The position numbers were made by a program, and so were the translations under genes. Of a stretch of 13,026 bases of DNA, positions 1 through 8,700 are shown in pieces (within the stretch, counting starts at the first letter, position 1; each line of letters begins with the position of its first letter). Under the pieces are notes generated by a model. The model did no database searches and was not told where the DNA came from. It saw nothing but the letters and a program-made list of their open reading frames with translations. This DNA comes from an uncultured Erysipelotrichaceae bacterium. GTDB taxonomy: Bacteria > Bacillota_I > Bacilli_A > RF39 > UBA660. The stretch covers positions 1-13,026 of the forward strand of contig CACYBN010000031.1 in NCBI GenBank assembly GCA_902772675.1. Direction: 5' to 3'.

Positions 1-1
1 A

Positions 2-916
2 ACATACGCATGGTTTACTGCAAACCAAATTGTTACAATTCAAGCTCTTGATTTACAAGTAGAAGCAAGTAATGGTCTTCAAATATCAACAGATGCTGTT
101 TCATGGAAATCAGTTATTACAAATACTGACATAACAGAAAATGCTTATAGTGGTGCAGTTAATCAAGTACCTGCATCTGTTACAGCTGTTTCAAGTGATG
201 GAACTGTTACTAATGGTAGAATGAATATGTATTTAGGTACTATTGGTAATGATAATGATACAGGTGATTATATAATTACTTCTACAAAACAAACAGATAC
301 TGCTGGAACAAATGGTTATTATATAGCTTTTGATGTATTCTTAAAGACTGATACTACTCAACAAGTATTTTTAGCAGGAACATCAAATGTATCTCATAAA
401 GCTGTTACAATACCAGGAACATCAAGTGAAACAACTGATAAAGGACTTAAGAATAGTGCTCGTGTAGGATTTGTTATTCTTGGACATGGTGCAACAACTG
501 ATTCAGTTGATAGTTTAATAGCTTTAAATAATTCTGGATCTACAAGTGCAATTATATGGGAACCAAATTATACATCTCATACACCACAAGCATTAATCGT
601 AGCTAACGAATATGGTGTAACTGCATCTACAAGTGCAGCAACTACATATCGTGGACTTAATCAAGAATTTACTGCTGGTAACTTAAAAAATACAGTAGTA
701 GGAACTGGAACTGAAGCTGCATATGGAACTACTATGAATCCAGCAATTAAAACAGCTGAAGGAAATGCTGATAATAGTAACTTTGTTACTTTAGAAGCAG
801 GAGTTACTAAAGTTCGTATTTATATGTGGGTTGAAGGACAAGATATCGACTGTGAAAACAATGCTACAGGTACTGATATATCATTCAACGTATCATTTAC
901 AACTGCTACAAGTTAA
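2..916 (+). CDS. SipW-dependent camelysin/TasA-like secreted surface protein, 5' truncated by window edge
   Basis: The frame is open from base 2 to TAA at 914-916 (304 residues visible). An internal ATG at 221 is not the start, because the same frame continues upstream in normal protein sequence. The first residues, TYAWFTANQIVT, followed by a beta-rich stretch with LQVEASNGLQIS, match the segment just after the signal peptide in TasA/camelysin-like proteins exported through SipW-type signal peptidases. Probably only a few dozen residues are missing. The C-terminus, VRIYMWVEGQDIDCENN then FNVSF, is the usual closing beta-strand block of such proteins. Family members form extracellular fibres or coat the cell; that role here is inference. 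Codon use differs from neighbours: three of four visible Arg codons are CGT, and AAC and ATC are more frequent, which suggests high expression. A terminator follows directly, so it ends its transcript. Confidence is good for a secreted surface protein, moderate for the family. Confidence 0.75.
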   Translation, partial: TYAWFTANQIVTIQALDLQVEASNGLQISTDAVSWKSVITNTDITENAYSGAVNQVPASVTAVSSDGTVTNGRMNMYLGTIGNDNDTGDYIITSTKQTDTAGTNGYYIAFDVFLKTDTTQQVFLAGTSNVSHKAVTIPGTSSETTDKGLKNSARVGFVILGHGATTDSVDSLIALNNSGSTSAIIWEPNYTSHTPQALIVANEYGVTASTSAATTYRGLNQEFTAGNLKNTVVGTGTEAAYGTTMNPAIKTAEGNADNSNFVTLEAGVTKVRIYMWVEGQDIDCENNATGTDISFNVSFTTATS

Positions 917-924
917 TAATAAAT

Positions 925-960
925 AAAGGAGTTTAAAAACTCCTTTTTATTTTATTTTTT
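925..960 (+). terminator. Rho-independent terminator of the fibre-like surface protein gene
   Basis: The arms AAAGGAGT and ACTCCTTT surround a short A/T loop and are followed by a T-rich tail. The hairpin begins about 9 bp after the TAA at 914-916 and separates this gene from the unit starting at 1002. Confidence 0.85.
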
Positions 961-969
961 AATTAATTA

Positions 970-978
970 TGATAATAT
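970..978 (+). promoter_or_regulatory. Putative extended -10 promoter for the 1002-2620 unit
   Basis: TG at 970-971, one base, then TAATAT at 973-978 forms an extended -10 that fits the consensus less well than the TGATATAAT copies elsewhere in the window. No clear -35 is visible. The ATG at 1002 lies 23 bases after the hexamer, and GGTGA at 991-995 is the ribosome binding site, so the leader would be very short. Confidence 0.45.
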
Positions 979-1001
979 TATTTTATAGTGGGTGAGTTAT
1001 T

Positions 1002-1121
1002 ATGGAACATTTAAAAGACATTACAAACGAAGAATTAATTGATATATATAGACTAGCTATGGAACATAAAGATATGCTTGAAGCTGAAAAGAACAAATTA
1101 ACTGAGGAGAATTCAGAATGA
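1002..1121 (+). CDS. 39-aa acidic helical small protein, translationally coupled to the next gene
   Basis: The start is ATG with GGTGA at 991-995 six bases upstream; the stop is TGA at 1119-1121. The product begins MEHLKDITNEELIDIYRLAM and continues with Glu/Lys-rich heptad-like sequence. It has no hydrophobic segment, so it is probably a cytosolic amphipathic helix or short helical hairpin. Its stop overlaps the start of the next gene in the sequence ATGA (1118-1121), and GAGGAG at 1104-1109 inside this ORF is the next gene's ribosome binding site. That arrangement supports real translation and coupling. It could be a partner of the 500-aa coiled-coil protein or a leader peptide setting its translation. 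The family is not recognised. The promoter, binding site and overlap make it more likely real than chance. Confidence 0.7.
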   Translation: MEHLKDITNEELIDIYRLAMEHKDMLEAEKNKLTEENSE

Positions 1122-2620
1122 AAGAAGCTTTAATTGAAAAATATGAAGAGTTTAAAAATGTTTTAGATGTAATGCCAACTAATAATAAAGAAAATAGAAA
1201 GAAAAAAAGTGAATATATATCTTCTGAAGAATTATTTAATAATAAACTTTTAGATTTAATTAATAAAGAAATAGAAAGAAGAAAAACTGTAATTTCTAGT
1301 GTATCTGAAAATGAAGTTATACAAGAAAAAGAAACAGAATTAAATAATTTGATAAATACTCTAATAAATGAATATAATACATCTTATGAAAAACTAGAAT
1401 TAGATTATTATTTATCTAAAATGATTAGTTGTAAAGATGACTTGCCAAAAGTTAATGATTGTATTAGAAAATTAATTAATAATTTTAAAAATGTTGGAGT
1501 AGAAATAACTAGTTCAATGTTTGATTATAATGATAATGTAAAATTATATATTGAAGAACTTTTAAATAATAGTGATGAAAAAATATTAAAAGAAAAGTTT
1601 GAAAAAATATATTGGAAATATCCTGAATTATTAAAAACAATTGAAATTAGTTTTAAAGAAATATATTTAAAAAATAAAAAAGAAATAGATAAATTCTATA
1701 ATGATAAATATAATGATTACTTAAAAAATAATAATATAAAAGAAATAAATGATAATATTATTTCTTTATCTCTAGAAATCGATCTAATAAAAAGTAGTGA
1801 TCAATATTTAATATATAACAAGTTTATGAGTAAAGAATATTCTTTAAATGACTATAATGAGACTACTATTAATAAAAAGAAGAATACTTATTTTGGTGAT
1901 AATTTCTCTTATGAGAATGCTGTTAAATTATATAGATCTTTAAATGAATATAATATGATAATTAAATATAATTATTTACTTAAAGATATGAGAACTAGAA
2001 TTGAAGAAAAAGAAACTTATAAAGGAAGTTTAGATACTCTTACTAAAGAGATAGATAAACTTAGTAATAAGTTAATTAGTTTAAATAAAGCTCCTACTAA
2101 AAGAGGATTATTCCATTTTAAAAAGGATAATAATTCAGAAGATGATTTATTTGAATACAAAGAAGTATTAAAAGAATTAATAACTAAATATGATGAATTA
2201 GATAATATTAGATTTAATGATTTAATATATAAACAAATTCAAAAAGATAGTACAATTTTAACTGTTTTTAAATTTATTACTGGTAATTTTATATATTTTT
2301 ATAATAAAACAAAAGAAAATAGAGAAGAATTAAGTTTTGATGAAATAGAAAATCTATTTAGAAATTTAAATAAAGATATTTTAAGTAATAGATTTGAACT
2401 ATTAGATAATATTGTTTTATTAGATGAAAAACAAATTAAAGAATTAATCGTAGATAGATATCATATAGATAATATTAATATTAGTGTTAATGATTTAGAA
2501 GTAGATAATGTTGAAAATACAATTATGGATATTAATAAGATATTAATATATGAAAATATACTAAGATCAAGTATTAAACTTAATGATATAGATTTTATGT
2601 TAGAAGTAGAAAAAATGTGA
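1118..2620 (+). CDS. 500-aa charged, probably coiled-coil protein of unknown function
   Basis: The start ATG overlaps the stop of the 39-aa ORF; GAGGAG at 1104-1109 is the ribosome binding site with 8-base spacing. The product is rich in Lys, Glu, Asn, Ile and Leu, with long stretches of helical, heptad-like character. These include residues about 40-100 and a segment near 295-325 (IEEKETYKGSLDTLTKEIDK and following). A basic patch, PTKRGLFHFKK, lies near residues 326-336. The segment TVFKFITGNFIYFYN is hydrophobic but too short and polar for a confident membrane helix. No signal peptide is visible, so a cytoplasmic or membrane-peripheral scaffold is the cautious reading. No catalytic motif or known domain is recognised. 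The TGA stop lies inside the terminator stem. Codon use is AT-rich like the neighbours on its right. Confidence 0.85.
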   Translation: MKEALIEKYEEFKNVLDVMPTNNKENRKKKSEYISSEELFNNKLLDLINKEIERRKTVISSVSENEVIQEKETELNNLINTLINEYNTSYEKLELDYYLSKMISCKDDLPKVNDCIRKLINNFKNVGVEITSSMFDYNDNVKLYIEELLNNSDEKILKEKFEKIYWKYPELLKTIEISFKEIYLKNKKEIDKFYNDKYNDYLKNNNIKEINDNIISLSLEIDLIKSSDQYLIYNKFMSKEYSLNDYNETTINKKKNTYFGDNFSYENAVKLYRSLNEYNMIIKYNYLLKDMRTRIEEKETYKGSLDTLTKEIDKLSNKLISLNKAPTKRGLFHFKKDNNSEDDLFEYKEVLKELITKYDELDNIRFNDLIYKQIQKDSTILTVFKFITGNFIYFYNKTKENREELSFDEIENLFRNLNKDILSNRFELLDNIVLLDEKQIKELIVDRYHIDNINISVNDLEVDNVENTIMDINKILIYENILRSSIKLNDIDFMLEVEKM

Positions 2621-2641
2621 TTTTTAAATCACATTTTTTTT
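2611..2641 (+). terminator. Rho-independent terminator overlapping the 3' end of the 500-aa gene
   Basis: The arms AAAAATGTGATT (2611-2622) and AATCACATTTTT (2627-2638) are fully complementary, and T's run to 2641. The TGA stop (2618-2620) is part of the left arm, so the last codons and the terminator share bases. The bidirectional A/T arms would also allow termination from the opposite strand. Confidence 0.85.
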
Positions 2642-2669
2642 CTTTGTAATATATATAATTTTATATCTA

Positions 2670-2678
2670 TGATATAAT
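2670..2678 (+). promoter_or_regulatory. Extended -10 promoter of the giant surface protein gene
   Basis: TG at 2670-2671, one base, then a perfect TATAAT at 2673-2678. No good -35 hexamer lies 16-18 bp upstream, as expected for an extended -10 promoter. Transcription would start near 2685, giving a leader of about 25 bases. The ribosome binding site AGAGGAAGG lies at 2693-2701, eight bases before the ATG at 2710. Confidence 0.7.
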
Positions 2679-2709
2679 TATGATGGAATAATAGAGGAAG
2701 GATACCAGT

Positions 2710-5700
2710 ATGCAAAAGAGATTTAGACTAAGAAAAGAAATATATATAGTCTTTGGTATATTGATTACCATTCTTTTGGCATGGAGAATTATTGCTACAT
2801 TGACTAGTAAAGTTTCTTCTAGTGCTTGGGATGGAGTAGTATCTACTGAATTTGCTGGTGGTAATGGTAGTGAAACAAATCCTTATATTATTGCTAGTGC
2901 AGGAGATTATGCTTATTTTAAAACTTTAATGGAATCTAGTGATGCTTCTGTCTATGCTGATAAATATTATAAAATAACTAATAGTTTTGATTATAACAAT
3001 TATGATATTTCTATAAACAATGAAGTTTCTTTTAGTGGAGTAATAGATGGTAATTATAATTATATTACAAAAGCTAATATAACTAATTCGATGTTTAAAA
3101 ATTTAAATGGAGCCACTATTAAGAATTTAGAATTAGATTCTCTTCAAGTAAATATTGATGGAGAAACAGGAGGAGTTCTAGCTTTAAATTCATCTAATAG
3201 TAATTATTCATTTTTAATAGTAGAAAGTACTATTGAAGTAGATTCTGAAAATGAAGAGTTTCAATCAGTATCAGGATTCTTATATAGTGATACATCTTCT
3301 ACAATAGATAAAGTAATAGTTTATTCTAATTATAATAATATTGATAGTGAACTAATTAGTGAATTTATTAATAGTTCTAATCAAACAGTTATTAATAGTA
3401 CGTTAGTAAAAGATAATGGATGCGATTTAATTAAGAATAATAATAATACTGATATAACTAATTTAAAAACATATACTGTTGATAATAATAATATTGAAAT
3501 AGATAATAATATTCTAAAAAATTATAAAACTAGTGATTATGAAATAGTAGTAGAGGGAGGAGAATTTAGTCTAAATAGTATTCCTAAAGAGGAAGAAGAA
3601 CCAACTACTCCTACTTATACTTATACAGAAACTAGTGGAGCAAGTTTTATTCCTGTTCATAAATCAGGAGTTGAAAATGGAGTTGTTTATGTAAATGATT
3701 TAGATGCTGATTATAATTATTATATGGGTCTAAATTATACTACTAATAATAATGGAACTACTCCAACTCAATTAAATAAAAACTTATATACAAATTCTAA
3801 TCTTACAAAAGTAGAAATTATATATGATAGTGTTAGTTTAGGTAATAATAATTCTACTATTCATAATGCTAAAGTATCTTATGAATCAGGAGAGTCTCAA
3901 ACTAAATTTGTATATTATAAATATTATAGTTATAATCCATCTACTAATAAATTAGATATTGAACTTATAGATAATCCTTTTTCGGGTAGACCTAATGGTA
4001 TGGCTTTTAATGGATGGTATTCAGATAATTCAAATATTGAAGTTTATTTAGATAAAGATTTATATACATATCATGCTGTTATAGATGTAGATCCTAGCAA
4101 AGATTTTCAAGTAGTTTCTCTTAGATCTTCATGGGTTAATGCAGATATGGCAAGAACTTCTGATAATAATCAAAGTATTGATAATGCACTAGATAATTTA
4201 AAAACTGCTGGAATACATGAATTACATACTAAAGATGTTGAATATATATATCATGTTAATTTAGATGATTATCCAAATGGACTTTATACTCGTGTAACAC
4301 TTGATAGATATGATTACCAATATGGATATTATGATGCAACTGGTGATGAATTATACGGATATTGTAATTCTAGAAATGGATGTACTGTATATGAAAAATT
4401 AGATAGTGATGTTGTTTCAGAAGATGCTACTTTCTACACTTTAGTAAATAGAAGAATGACACTTACTAATGCCACTGTTACTAGAGAAGAAAAAATTACT
4501 AGACATGATTCTAATTATATCAATATGAATATGGCTAATTTTTATCAATTAGTTCATATCGAAAGAGGATCTAGTATAAATGGATTTTATAATTCTAGTG
4601 GAGAAAAAGCTACTGGTAGTTGTACAACTACTGGTGGATGTAATGTTTATCATAAAATATTATTTAATGAAAATCATATTTATAATTTATCTAATACTTA
4701 TTATTATTTAACTACAAGAGATACTAATATAGTTTATTTAGATTCTAATGTTACAACTACATGGACTGATACAAAACCATTTACATTAACTAGTTATTAT
4801 AATGAAACTGATAGTAGAAATAATTCATATTTAAGATTAAGTTATAGTACTGGATGGTATGGAACTAATACTTATATTAGAGCATTAAATGATACAAGAA
4901 TAGAATATATTAGACTTTATAGTACTATTAATAAAACTACTAGTGCAATTTCTTCTAATAATAATAGTACTGGTGGATTAATATATGGAAATAGTAATAA
5001 TTTAAAAATAGGTAGAGGATTAACTCAAAATGATGATTATGTTAATGCTCGTATGGTAGTAGGTACTGCTAATACTAATGATGAATCTCCTAGATATCGT
5101 TTAATAGTAGAATCTGGTGTTTATAGTTTTGCTACTACTGGAGGAATAAGAAGTGGAGTTACTTTATCTAATTATGATATTAGAGGTACTTATGGTTGTG
5201 ATTATGATAGAGTTAGAAATGATAATTCTAATCTAGATATATATGCTACTTTATATGGAAATAGAGGTACTACTATAAATTATGGTAGTTCAAATGATGT
5301 TCATTTTTATACAATAGTTAAAAGTGGAAAATATGGATCTGAAGGAAGTATTACTGGATATACTTTAGGTATATATGCTACTTCTAACTCAAGTGGAGTC
5401 GTTTCAAGTCCTATGGCTTTAATAGTAGAGGGGGGTTATATCCATGGTATTAATGGTGGACCTGGACCTAGCTCTAATTTAGCTAATAAAAATGGTGCTT
5501 ATATCTATGTCAAAGGTGGAGAGATAAATACTATCTTTGGAGGAGGAGCATATCTTACATCTTATTCTAATCGTATCTTACAAATAACTGGAGGAACTGT
5601 TAATAATTCAGTATTTGGTGGATCTAATGGATATATGTATGGAACAGGTAATGCAACTGGAACTAATGCTAGAGGAATATTAAATGGAGATACTTATTTA

Positions 5701-8700
5701 TATATAGGTGGTAATACTACTATAGGTGTAAGTGGAAGTCCTGAAAGATATGAATCAGAAGTTGGTTCAGTATTTGGAATAGGTAATGGTAAATCAGGAT
5801 ATGATTATATAGGAACTGCTAATAATTCATATATTATTATTGATGGTAATGCTAAAATTTTAAATAATGTTTATGCTGGTGGTAACTATGGTACTGTTGG
5901 TTATAATGCAGAAGGTAATGTAAAATCTAGTATAAAGATACAAGGTGGTACTATAAATGGTTCCATCTTTGGAGCAGGAAACAATAATGGTGGAGGAACT
6001 AGTAGTGTAACTATTGAATCTACTATAGAACTTATTGATGGTTCAGTAAAAGATTCTATATATGGAGGAAGTAATATATCTGGTGATATATATGGTTCTT
6101 CTAATGTATATATCAAAGGTGGAAATGTAAAAAATGTCTTTGGTGGAGGATATGGAGCAGATACTGGAGTAAGAGGTAATGTTCTAGTAGAAGTAAGTGA
6201 TGGTAAAGTTAATAATTCTATTTATGGTGGAAGTGCTTTTGGTACTGTAAATGGACTTTCTAATGGAAATTCTCATACTGGAAATACTGTTGTTAATGTT
6301 AAAGGCGGAGTTATTACTAAAAATGTTTTTGGTGGAGGTATGGGAAGTAGTTCTGATGAACCTCATACATATGGAAATATAACAGTTAATGTAAGTAATG
6401 GATCAATGGGAAATATTTTCGGAGGACATGACTTAAACGGAACTGTAACTACTACTGATACTATAAATATAACTGGTGGTACTATTGGTAATATTTTTGG
6501 AGGAGGAAATGAATCTTCTGTAAATAATACTAATATTAATATGAGTGCTGGTATAGTTAATTCATCTATTTATGGTGGTTCTAATAATTCTGGAGATGTA
6601 AAAACTTCTAATATAAAAATATCAGGTACTTCTAAAGTCGGTAACATCTATGGTGGAAATAATTTAGGAGGTAATTTTGGTACTTCTAATATTACTATCG
6701 ATAATGGGACTATAGTTAATAGTATCTATGGTGGTGGTAATAATGTTGATAGTGATAGTACAAATATTACTTTAAATAATGGTACTGCTAAAAATGTCTT
6801 TGGTGGTGGAAAATCAGCTTCAATTTTAGATAGTTCCTTAGGTGTTAAAATTATTCAAAATGGTCTTACAGTAAATAATATCTATGGTGGATCTGATTCA
6901 TCAGGTACTGTAAGTAAAGTTTTAATAACTCATAATAATGGTACAACTACTAATATATATGGTGGAAATAATTTAGGAGGAACAACTACTGATACAACTA
7001 TAGATTATATTAATGGAACAAGTACTAATATTTATGGTGGTGGAAATAAAGCTGACACTGGTAAGATATTAGTTAATGTTCAAAATGGTACTATTACTAA
7101 TTTATATGGAGGAGGTAATAGTGCTGGAGCAAATGAATCTAATGTTAATATAGTAAATGGTAATATAACTAATGTTTATGGTGGTTCTAATAACTCTGGA
7201 TTAATTGATGAAACTAATATTGGTATAGCTGGAGGTAATATTAGTTATGCCTATGGAGGAGGAAATCTTGCTGATGTAGGTAATACTAATATTATAGTTA
7301 ATAATGGAACTATAGGTACTTTATATGGAGGAGGAAATATGGCTTCTTCAGTAAGTACTAATGTTGATATAAATGGTGGAGTAATAAATACTAATTTATA
7401 TGGGGGAGGTAACTATGGTGTTGTTAGTTCTTCTACTTATGTAAATATAGAAAATGGAAGAGTAAAAGGAAGTTGTTATGCTGGAGGAAATGGTGCCAGT
7501 GCTACTGTTTTAGGAGATACAGTAATTGAAATAGGTGGTAATTCAATAATTGGTACTGAATCTAATACTAATTTGATTAATTCATCAGTATTTGGAGGAG
7601 GAAATGCAGCCCAAACTGGATTATCTGGATTTACATCTAATTCTGTTGTTAATATAGCAGGTGGTACAATCTATGGAAATGTCTATGGAGGAGCTAATAC
7701 TTCTGTAATAAATGGAATAGCAGAAGTTAGAATAGGTAAAAATGCTATTACAGCTAAAAGTAATTACAATACTTTAAATAATACTGTATCAGATATAACT
7801 ATAAATGGAACTATCTTTGGTGGAGGAGAAGCTAATGCAGCTGGTTCTGAAATATTCGACTATGATGCTATTAGTGTAACTAAAGGAATAGATATTCTTA
7901 TCGATGGAAGTGGATATTCTAATCTTAATTTATATGGATCAATATTTGGATCAGGAGATGCTTCTCGAAGTGATGGATATAGTTATATAACTATAAAGAA
8001 TTATGGTAGTTTTGATAATCCACATAGAAACTTATCTATTCAAAGAACTGAAATTTTAACAATAGATAATTCTAATATTTTATTGATTGGTCAAAAAGAT
8101 AGAACTAATGAATATTCAGATGTATTATTCTCTTTAAGTAGAATAGAGGATTTAAAACTAACTAATAATTCTAGTTTATTCTTAGAGCAAGGTACTAACT
8201 TATTAGAAAAGTTTGAAAGTTTAGATAGCGATGGTAATAAAGCTGCAGTTACTATTGATGAAGAAACTAAACAAGTTACAAAAAATGTTGATAATAGATT
8301 ATATGTTTTCGAAGGAAAAAATATTAATATTGCACTAGACCAACAAGTAACTGATTATGGTGAAGTTAGTGGAATGACTTTCTTTGGAATGTATAAACAT
8401 GCTGGAGGTAATAATTTAAATCTTGGAATATATAAAAAGAATATAGGATATGGATCTACTTTAAATTTAGGAGATTTACCTACTAAAGGTAGTTATGTTT
8501 TAGGATTACATAATAATAATCATAATACTGAAGTAGATGGATTCTATAGTAACTTCCAAGATGGTGATGATACATCTACTTTAAATAAAGTTGATTATAT
8601 TAAACCAACTCCAGAATCATCTACATATTATATGTGGATAATAGGAGAAGCTGTTATTGAATATAATATAGATTTAGTAGCATCTAAATATTCAACTTTA

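Noticed and set aside
2618..2620. TGA read as Trp, as in Mycoplasma.
   Set aside because: TGG is used for Trp throughout, the TGA lies within a strong terminator hairpin, and read-through yields only a short tail. Standard bacterial code fits.
2621..2709. Riboswitch or structured leader before the giant gene.
   Set aside because: The gap holds only the terminator end, an extended -10 promoter and a ribosome binding site; the predicted leader of about 25 bases is too short.
5901..6366. Two minus-strand ORFs (5901-6116 and 6184-6366).
   Set aside because: They lie antisense to the solenoid repeats, whose Gly/Asn codons avoid stops on the other strand. Their products mirror the repeat composition and they have no promoter or ribosome binding site.
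6649..6980. The 23-base exact repeat as a mobile element or recombination site.
   Set aside because: It is in frame, lies at equivalent positions of the solenoid super-repeat and encodes the same turn, so it is explained by block duplication.
5497..7962. CRISPR-like array, because of regularly spaced repeats near 75 bases.
   Set aside because: Repeats are degenerate at DNA level, in frame within one long ORF, and spacers encode matching beta-strand sequence.
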